Of a stretch of DNA of 64,000 nucleotides, positions 57,078 to 64,000 are shown one piece after another. The DNA comes from Breviolum minutum Mf 1.05b.01 (taxonomy: Eukaryota; Sar; Dinophyceae; Suessiales; Symbiodiniaceae), in contig DF240783.1 of assembly GCA_000507305.1 (NCBI GenBank), positions 1-64,000 of the forward strand, given 5' to 3'. The position numbers and the translations under genes were made by a program. The notes below the pieces were generated by a model that had not been told where the DNA came from, searched no databases, and was given only the letters and a program-made list of their open reading frames with translations. Every line of letters begins with the position of its first letter. Position 1 is the first letter of the stretch.

Positions 57078-58269
57078 ATGATGCCACAGCTCGAGCCCAT
57101 CACAAGCTGCGCTTGTTGTAACCCGCTGGTTGCAAAGGTTTGAAGTTGGATTTTGAAGGATTGTAATTTAGAATGGTCAATCCATATTCTCAATGTTTTA
57201 GTTCAATTTCTTGATTTTTCTTGGCGTTTACAGAGCAAATAGCAGTTGTGTGTGTGTGTGTTTCCACGTTATGTATGCTGATCGAGTTATGTTTCATCTA
57301 ATTCCACCTGTAGATTACAAAAGTATATGTACACACACACACACACACCCAAGCATGATCAAACCTGTGCAAATATTGGAACATGCATGTTTTCATTAGG
57401 AAAAAAACATATCTCAAACCATTTTTTCTAGTCAGATCCCACCTGAGTCGTCCGGGATTTCTATGGATAGATATGGGTGGCTTCCGTAAATGGTGGTACC
57501 CCCAAAACACCCCAAAATGATCATTTTTAGTGTCCATGGTTGTTGGGTACCACCATTTTAGGAAACCCCCATATGTTATTACATTTGCTTGAGACCTCGG
57601 ACATTCTTAGGTTACAATGACTTTTCGCCGGCGAGTGCAGTTGCACTGCTGCAATGTGGCCATGTCTTTTGCCAAGATTGCATTGACCCTTGGCGTTGCA
57701 CGTTGCACGTTGCTTTGGGAACCACAAGTAGTGTGAAACAAAAAATTGGGGGGGGGGTTGGAGCTGTCACATATGGTGGAAAAAGCAACTGCAAAAAAAA
57801 GTCCATGTTTTCGTTTGGTAACCCATGTTTTTTTCCATGGCAACATGTCAACACCAACCGAGCTAGACCAAAATCAAAGGCAGAGGATTGAAGAGCCACT
57901 GAACCAAAAAATGCTGATGTTACCTGGTGGCACAACTTTTCTGCAGTTGCATTTGTTATGAGATCGTATCAATCCTATGCGAATCTATCCCTTACTTTCC
58001 CGCCATATTTAGAAGTCAGCACCCAAGACGACGTTGGGTCCCATCATTTTATCCCAAACCTGGACGTTGTTAGGTTTTGGGAGCAGGTGAACTGTTCCAA
58101 GAGTTCCCCCCAAAACCCAACCCAGTTTCCCATGTTTTTTCGTAGATGTGTTTGGTCCGGTCCTGGAAACACGACGTCGCGGATACCTCCTGAGGCCCAT
58201 TGGGCCCTCTCAGGGCGAGCCAATTCCGGCACGTGCCCGGTGTGCCGACACGACTTTTCAGCTGCATGA
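57078..58269 (+). CDS. C-terminal C3HC4 RING-finger (probable E3 ubiquitin ligase), 3 exons
   Basis: Exon 57078-57117 enters after GTGTACAG and reads MMPQLEPITSCAC plus one base. Exon 57611-57694 enters after CATTCTTAG|G and reads YNDFSPASAVALLQCGHV then FCQDCIDPW. Exon 58214-58269 enters after CTCTCAG|G and reads RANSGTCPVCRHDFSAA before TGA. Joined in phase 1 twice they give CxxC, 14 residues, CxH, xxCxxC, 11 residues, CxxC: all eight C3HC4 zinc ligands in place. The second ligand (C) is split T|GT by the first intron, and R after DPW is split C|GG by the second. Introns are 493 and 519 nt, both GT-AG. RING domains of this type recruit E2 enzymes for ubiquitin transfer. Upstream exons were not found, so membrane anchoring or substrate domains are unknown. 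Confidence 0.9.
57247..57348. repeat. (TG)n and (CA)n microsatellites
   Basis: TG run at 57247-57261 and CA run at 57331-57348, complementary to each other, within the first intron of the RING gene. Confidence 0.9.
57475..57570. repeat. 96-bp fold-back in RING gene intron 1
   Basis: GGTGGCTTCCGTAAATGG then TGGTACCCC pairs with GGGTACCACCATTTTAGG then AAACCC. Single copy here. Confidence 0.85.
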
Positions 58270-59159
58270 GGCAGATCGGGGTATTGAAGCTGTGATCATG
58301 AGAACATAAGGGCATCAAAGTGTGGCAATTTCCTTGCCTCCCGTAATGAAGCAAAAAAATGAGTCTTCCCAATAGTATATAGTTACTTGTACCTTTTAAG
58401 ATCTTTTAAGTATAGAGCATTTTCTACTTCCATGAGTTATGAAAGAAAGAATTGATCCAATTCCAGTTGTTTCTGGATGGAATGCAGATGTGTTGCAGAT
58501 GTTTCATGATTTTATCCAACTGAATTTTTACAATCCTCACAGGGTATTTTGAAAAAAGGCACTGGAAATCCATGGGAAAAAACTGAGTCTCAATTTTGGA
58601 CTCCCTTGCAATACCTTTGCATGTGCCCGCAGTATTCTGTAAAAACACTTGGCCACTGTGACACTTCCTCGCTTATTTTTGATGTAAACATACTACCCAT
58701 TATATATGGTGGCTTCCCACTTGATCATTGCATGGCCGGTCACGTGGATTCTCATCTTATAATATCCAGAGAAAATGGATTTAAGGAATACAAAAGGTAC
58801 AATCAAAGGGGGGGAGGACAAGACTGATGTTTTCCGGATTCCTGCTGCTGGAAATGACCATAAATTCTAAAATTTCCTTACATGTTTGATGATAAAATAC
58901 GTTTGTCAAGAAGTCTTAGCTCCAAATGTATGTCCTATTAGTGTTGTTTCTTCATTCATAAGACGAACACTTGAATTCTTTGATTTTTGTTGGGATTTCA
59001 ACTGATTCCTTGGGTCTGTGTGTCTTATGTGTTTGTGTTGGGGCGCCCGTACTTGTTGGGCCGCCACTTTGCCGTTACCACCAGGTGATGGCATTCCCAG
59101 CCGTGAAACTTCGGGCCTTGGCCTGAAGCAATGATAGATAGATGTGGGTGAAACACGGA

Positions 59160-59491
59160 GGATGGGACCCTATGATTCTATAGATGAATTGCACCTGCAC
59201 ATTGGCAGCAGTTCTAGTGACCGAACTAGTGTTCTCTTCTTCAAAGACTATCTTAGATGTTCAGGGCGTAGCACCAAAACAAAAAACATGTTAATACATT
59301 TTATATGTTTTGGTGCTACACGTCAGATTATGACTTTGAATCATCTCCTGCTCCTGCCCAAAGAAGATATCATTGGGCCATTGCCTCCAGTGGACAGATC
59401 TATGATAAACTCTAAAGATCTTGCAAGACTTAGACCCCTAAACCATTGGGCTATCAACTTTAACCCTGATGATGCAACGAAGTCACAATGA
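59160..59491 (+). CDS. candidate long open exon, unrecognised
   Basis: After AACACGGAG|G the frame is open for 110 codons to TGA, with MGPYDSIDELHLHIGSSSS and GPLPPVDRSMINSKDLAR. It contains a hairpin at 59266-59321, so part may be intronic. A long minus-strand frame overlaps its end. Confidence 0.35.
59266..59321. repeat. 56-bp fold-back
   Basis: CGTAGCACCAAAACA and GTTTTGGTGCTACACG flank an AT-rich loop. Confidence 0.85.
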
Positions 59492-59643
59492 AGCCGAAGC
59501 CTTAACGTTCCAAGAATGTTGGCTGGCAAAAAAAGCGATCCACTTTGATGCCGCAACACCGTCAGCTCGTGCTCGCTCGTTCCAAAGCTCCCGCTGTCGA
59601 AAAGGAAAATCATCGACTCAAAAGTGCCGGCGTTTGGAGGGGA

Positions 59644-59726
59644 TACTGTTGATGATAGAAATCCTGCACCACCTGGGCTATATATAAAACCGATCAACTG
59701 GTGCAGGATTTCTTCCATCAACAGTA
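59644..59726. repeat. compact family B element
   Basis: TACTGTTGATGATAGAAATC and GGATTTCTTCCATCAACAGT close a loop of about 35 bases; 83 bp, the shortest member. Confidence 0.95.
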
Positions 59727-59745
59727 TGTTAGTTCCCAGGAGGAT
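59724..59745. repeat. lone family A right arm abutting family B
   Basis: TATGTTAGTTCCCAGGAGGATA overlaps the terminal TA of the family B element, as if one element inserted at the end of another. Confidence 0.75.
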
Positions 59746-60185
59746 ATATAAGACTCACTCAGTCAATTCTGGAAAACAAAGCTGCGGATCGCCTCGACCG
59801 GATCCGGTTCCGGACTTTTGTTGACCTTGAAGCTGGGACAACAGTTAAAGATAGTTAAAGGAAGGCAACCATAGAAGCATTTACTGGGATATTTTTTGGA
59901 TGTTTTCTAGATTGGTAGATGATCTGTGTATTTTCTTAAAGCCACGGCTCAAAATTAGGATGCCAAAAAGAGTCCCATGTTTTTCCTTCTGTTGAGTATT
60001 CCAGTGTTTGGGGAGGCTTTTCATCAATGGTTGAGCCAATGATAATAAGAATGGTGATAATAATGCCTTGGGTTTCGTCAATCACAAGTCCATTGGGCAC
60101 CAGTTTTATGGGCGAACCTTGAAGCTGAAGAATTTTGAACACTCAACCATTTTCCAAATGGAGCTGTCATATCAATGTGTAGCAG

Positions 60186-60289
60186 GGTCCTGTCCCATTC
60201 AGTATATGAGTGATGAAAGATGCAACGATCAAACATACACAGTGAGGGCAAGGAAATCAATCCCTCTTTCCGATGCCTTAATTCCACCT
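60186..60289 (+). CDS. candidate internal exon, unrecognised
   Basis: After GTAGCAG|G the frame reads SCPIQYMSDERCNDQTYT then RARKSIPLSDALIPP, leaving near CACCTT|GTTGGG. Polar with three Cys. A lone family D-like arm (GGGGGTGTATATTG) follows at once. Confidence 0.4.
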
Positions 60290-60940
60290 TGTTGGGGGTG
60301 TATATTGAAATCCAGTTAGCATAGAAAAGTCCCCGAGGATGGATAGAGGGAAGGTCATCCTTGTTCTGGATGTGCAGTGATCAATGGCTTCATGACATTT
60401 TCTTATCCTTTGACCATGGTGTTTTCTTCTTAAAACTAACATGGACAGGTCCAACTTGTTGGTCAAGGCACGTAAATGCGCATGGGTTGTGAACATGAAT
60501 AAGCAGATCAACAAAGCAGCATGCATGGTCACCGAGTCCTAACCAATAAGTTGGGACTGGCCGAAACATCAAAACATAAATGGTGATTTGAAATTTGCTT
60601 GTTGCAAGGTTATTGCACTTCCCCCCCAAAAGATATCTCCATATACCCCCAGATTAAGTTTAACCACACAAAATAAACAGACCTACCAACTCTGAACATC
60701 ACCGATGAAAAACGGGGTCCAGTTGGTACCCTAATTATTTTGAGAACCAGATATGTTAATCTCAAACAACTTGACTGTGAACGGGATTGCTCCAAAGCTT
60801 GAGTAGATGGATGCTGCTGTTTTGCATGAGGACTTTTGTGCCTTGCTTAGATTTTTGGACGCGGGGGGGTGAGGTGGGGGTTCAGGTTGCTTGCCGGGCT
60901 ACCTCACTAAGGCCTACTTCAATCCTAGAGAATGACAGGG

Positions 60941-61028
60941 TGGTGGTTTCAAACATTTTATATTTTCACCCCTACTTGGGGAAGATTCCCATTTTGACTA
61001 ATATTTTTCAGATGGGTTGAAACCACCA
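60941..61028. repeat. family E inverted-repeat element
   Basis: TGGTGGTTTCAAAC and GGTTGAAACCACCA with TTTTCACCCCTACTTGGGG and TTTTGACTAATATTTTTC inside. Confidence 0.95.
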
Positions 61029-61529
61029 ACCAGATGAAATCTGAATGGGAATCCTAGGAATCTCCTAGATACCATTGGTTGGTTGCCTTGAACAAATCTT
61101 CCTGTTACATGTGCTGCATGGAGGGCCGATCCCCCGGCAAGGTGCGAATCAAGAGTCCTTGAGTTGTTTTGACGAGGCAGAACTTTTTTTTTGGGAGGGA
61201 TGGGCACAGGATATCATATGTTTTCTCAAAACTTGAGGGGTAGAGAGAAGTGGATTTATGAAAGTATGATCAAGTGAAAGTGCAGATTTGTTTTACATGA
61301 TTTGAGATTTGATTTGAGCTGGTTTGATTTCTTACGATGGTTTTGATTCTAGACTCCATGACATGCCAGCTTCAAGCTTGGTTTGACATGTTTTTGATGT
61401 TTTTTGCACCATAAAGATATGCACCCATGTGGCGGTCAAAAAGTCGAATAACATGACGTAACAATATATTTGTGCTATATTGTTAAATCTGGTGCAACCT
61501 CCCGATTTCATGCCCATCCATCCAGCATG

Positions 61530-61904
61530 GGCAACTTCACTGCAGTCCCATCATGGCAGCGCTTGCAGGATGGTTTCTATGTCTTTGATTCCTTTTTGAG
61601 GCCCACCAAATGGGGCCCCCTGCTTTTCCGGGAAGTCGTTCACCCTGTGTTGTTTTTTTTGACAAAAAGTTGGTGGTGTGGAATTGTCCAGCATGCTTGC
61701 ATTTTTTTTTCAAGATTCAGAGTTATTCAAGAACTCCTTGCTTTCCAACCAATCATTTATCATTTCATGTGTTTTCTTGAAACAACCGCTGGCTTTTTTT
61801 TAAAAGAAGTTTCCAAGCTCCTAATTTGTGTTCTCTCCATGTCGGAATCAGGCCATGTTGGAATCCCACCTGGTCACCATCTCACAACGAACGGCATCAT
61901 ATAA
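61530..61904 (+). CDS. long open frame, possible exon(s)
   Basis: ATG at 61530 opens 124 codons to TAA, with MGNFTAVPSWQRLQDG, FYVFDSFLRPTKWGPLLF and ESGHVGIPPGHHLTTNGI. CTTGCAG|GAT inside (61569) is a good acceptor in the same frame. The middle is T-rich and hydrophobic and may be intronic. Family unknown. Confidence 0.4.
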   Translation, partial: GNFTAVPSWQRLQDGFYVFDSFLRPTKWGPLLFREVVHPVLFFLTKSWWCGIVQHACIFFSRFRVIQELLAFQPIIYHFMCFLETTAGFFLKEVSKLLICVLSMSESGHVGIPPGHHLTTNGII

Positions 61905-61951
61905 TAGTTCCATATTTTATCATATTTTTCTATATGATGTAAATATAGAAA

Positions 61952-62055
61952 TACCCTCCATGGGAATTAACATATCCCCCCCAAAAAATGGTCCATTTTG
62001 AGTCGATGTTTTTCCTTTTCCCGTTTGGTGGGATATGTTAATTTCCTGGAGGGTA
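61952..62055. repeat. family A inverted-repeat element
   Basis: TACCCTCCATGGGAATTAAC and GTTAATTTCCTGGAGGGTA enclose about 50 bases. TA at both ends. Confidence 0.95.
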
Positions 62056-62168
62056 TACGATATGGATCATGTCACTTCCAACAACATTTTCATTGAGACA
62101 TTCTGCTGGTCCAATGATGTCATCCTTCAAAAAAACCTCGAAAACTTGGGAGTTCCTTCGAAATGGAG

Positions 62169-62250
62169 GCCACATCACCTTCAAGACTTGCGCGCGAGTT
62201 TTGACGAACGCGGTTTGGCGGTTTTTCCCATGAAAGGAAAACGGGGGTGA
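62169..62250 (+). CDS. candidate terminal exon, unrecognised
   Basis: After GAAATGGAG|G the frame reads PHHLQDLRASFDERGLAV then FPMKGKRG and TGA (62248-62250). GC-rich and charged. The frame is also open upstream through NNIFIETFCWSNDVILQK. Confidence 0.4.
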
Positions 62251-62889
62251 AGGGAAACGCCAAGGAAATGATGATTAAGGACATTCTTCTAAATTCTCGT
62301 ATTGACGAAGATTTGTGGAAATTGTATTTCTTTGGTACCATTTTGGGCAAGATTTGATGATGTATGTCTATTGTCAAAGTACACTTTCACATTTTTTCTA
62401 CGCGTCAAGTTTCGGATGCATGAGATGAAACAAGTTTGAATGCAACGCTTTTACCTGATGAAGTCTTTCAGAATACTTCCATGCATTGTGATCAGCACAA
62501 ATGATTCTTGCGTATACAGTTGAGACTGGACTGAAATCAATGTCAACTTATGTTTTGCACATGAGTTTTCGGCACCCCACGTTATTTTGTATGTATATAT
62601 GTATGTTGTGTTTGTTTGGATATGTGTGAATCAAGGATTCAGGTTCTCAATGATTGTTGTCACCCTGGACAGAGCTGTATCACTTAGTGTTTCTTAAACA
62701 TTTGATTTTGTTTGGCGGAGAACTGTTAATTGATGGGAAGAGCAAATATTCCTCACGTTTTTTTTTGCCCGTTTCCCCTACCTGTTCATTCAGAAAGCTA
62801 GCTCAAAGAAAGTTCCCTAGAGAGTCATCTCTTTGGAGGGTAGGTCATGAAAGAGTTTTAAGTTTTGTGACGGAATCCTGGTGATTTTT

Positions 62890-64000
62890 TAAGACTCCAA
62901 ACTTATCGTTTGATAAGGTCTGCGAGAGCTACTGGCTGAAGATGTGGAGGTTATTTTTTAGTTGGGTCTTTCATAATCAGGACTTTCCAATGTGACTTTG
63001 CAAAGTGTCTTTGAGTTGAAATATATAATATATGCTTTTTTTTTTGGCTTAGGCCTCGTAGACAGAGTCAGAGCCTTTTGGATTCTTTTGGATGGGGTCC
63101 TCAGTCCAGTATATATATTTTTACATATATACAGTACACACATCTTTATACACACATGCACACACACACATATGTATATATATATTCACATATACACACA
63201 CATTTTGATATACTTATGACCGGTGTCTAATATATACAGGGACTTTTTGTTTTGGGACAAACTTGGACAATGAGGTGATTTTTATGCGCTTGTGAATGTG
63301 CATGTATTGAATAATGCTGTAGTCCCATGAAACATGTTGAGATGATATGAGAAGCTTCAATTTAATGTCATGACTGTTGGTTCGAACATGGGCATCTCAT
63401 CTCGCTGCTGTAAGTGCTTTTGTCAGCATCATAGCATCATTTGCACCCCAGACAAATAATCAATTTCCTGTTTCTATACGCGGAGGCTTCCATAATTAAG
63501 GCACATCAAAACACATTGACAGTATTTCACAGAATACTGATCAACACGGAAGCGTGGGGTGTTTCACCACGATTGAATGATCTTTACTAGCTGGTGGTTC
63601 GAGTTTGTGAAACATGTTCTAGGATCATCCATATACTCAAGGTTTTTGCAAAAAAAAAGGGGAGCCACAAGCCTGTGCAAAATTCGGACTGCTTCACCAA
63701 ACAAAAAATCCACGGAAAAGACAACAAGAAACAAAAACGTGGTGCAAAAACAAATCCATGACAGGTGGATTTGGGTGTGAACTGGGCTTGTACTACTGCT
63801 GAGCCTTTTCTTCGTGTGCTTGAGGATGAGAGGTTCCCTTTTTTTGGCTGAGATTTTTCAAGATGGAATTTGGTAATGAAGGTCCACCCATGAGATATGT
63901 ATTTGTGTGTGTGTATCCCCTGAAAATTATTTATGTATATAATTTTGATACATATACAAATATGTATACATATATATATAATATGTATATGTATGTGTAC
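62890..64000. other. about 1.1 kb with no supported gene
   Basis: TA/CA-rich simple sequence dominates (63110-63200, 63900-64000). Open frames here are low-complexity. Confidence 0.5.

Overview
The window looks like nuclear DNA of an intron-rich, gene-sparse microbial eukaryote, most likely a dinoflagellate (Symbiodiniaceae-like or a relative). This is inferred, not proven. The DNA is AT-leaning, full of microsatellites and short inverted-repeat elements, and has no operons or bacterial features. Coding sequence is broken into exons of about 30-150 nt. In the five models where a conserved domain fixes the joins, introns end in AG, usually followed by G, but begin with GT, GC or GA. GC-AG and GA-AG introns are a reported dinoflagellate trait. 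Almost all supported exons are on the + strand, which fits the unidirectional gene arrays of dinoflagellates.

Five loci carry a recognisable domain. (1) 6019-8698: five exons of an EF-hand region resembling the C-terminus of alveolate cation channels. (2) 22124-22914: two exons of a CBS domain. (3) 30375-30516: a second CBS half-domain, possibly the same gene. (4) 41282-41704: an EF-hand loop split by a GA-AG intron. (5) 57078-58269: three exons of a C-terminal C3HC4 RING finger, with one zinc-binding Cys codon split by an intron. An exon at 43081 resembles the PLP-lysine region of Cys/Met-metabolism enzymes. Many other exon-like segments (open frame, AG|G start, G|GT or G|GC end) are listed with lower confidence. 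Eye-reading overcalls these: two convincing ones fall inside an intron fixed by the CBS domain.

Layout: 1-5.4 kb scattered exon candidates; 6.0-8.7 kb EF-hand/channel tail; 9.7-12.1 kb unrecognised gene; 12.6-18 kb several exon candidates around a large AGT repeat (16.2-16.4 kb); 19-22 kb mixed candidates, one on the minus strand; 22.1-30.5 kb CBS region; 31-41 kb sparse, repeat-rich; 41.3-43.2 kb EF-hand and possible PLP exons; 43-53 kb sparse; 53-54.5 kb candidate exons; 57.1-58.3 kb RING gene; 59-62.3 kb candidate exons; the rest simple repeats.

The most striking non-coding signal is at least five families (A-E) of about 75-120 bp near-palindromic elements, each present several times. They lie between or inside genes, sometimes fill most of an intron, and in two cases end at the splice acceptor. 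This resembles MITE-like introner elements.
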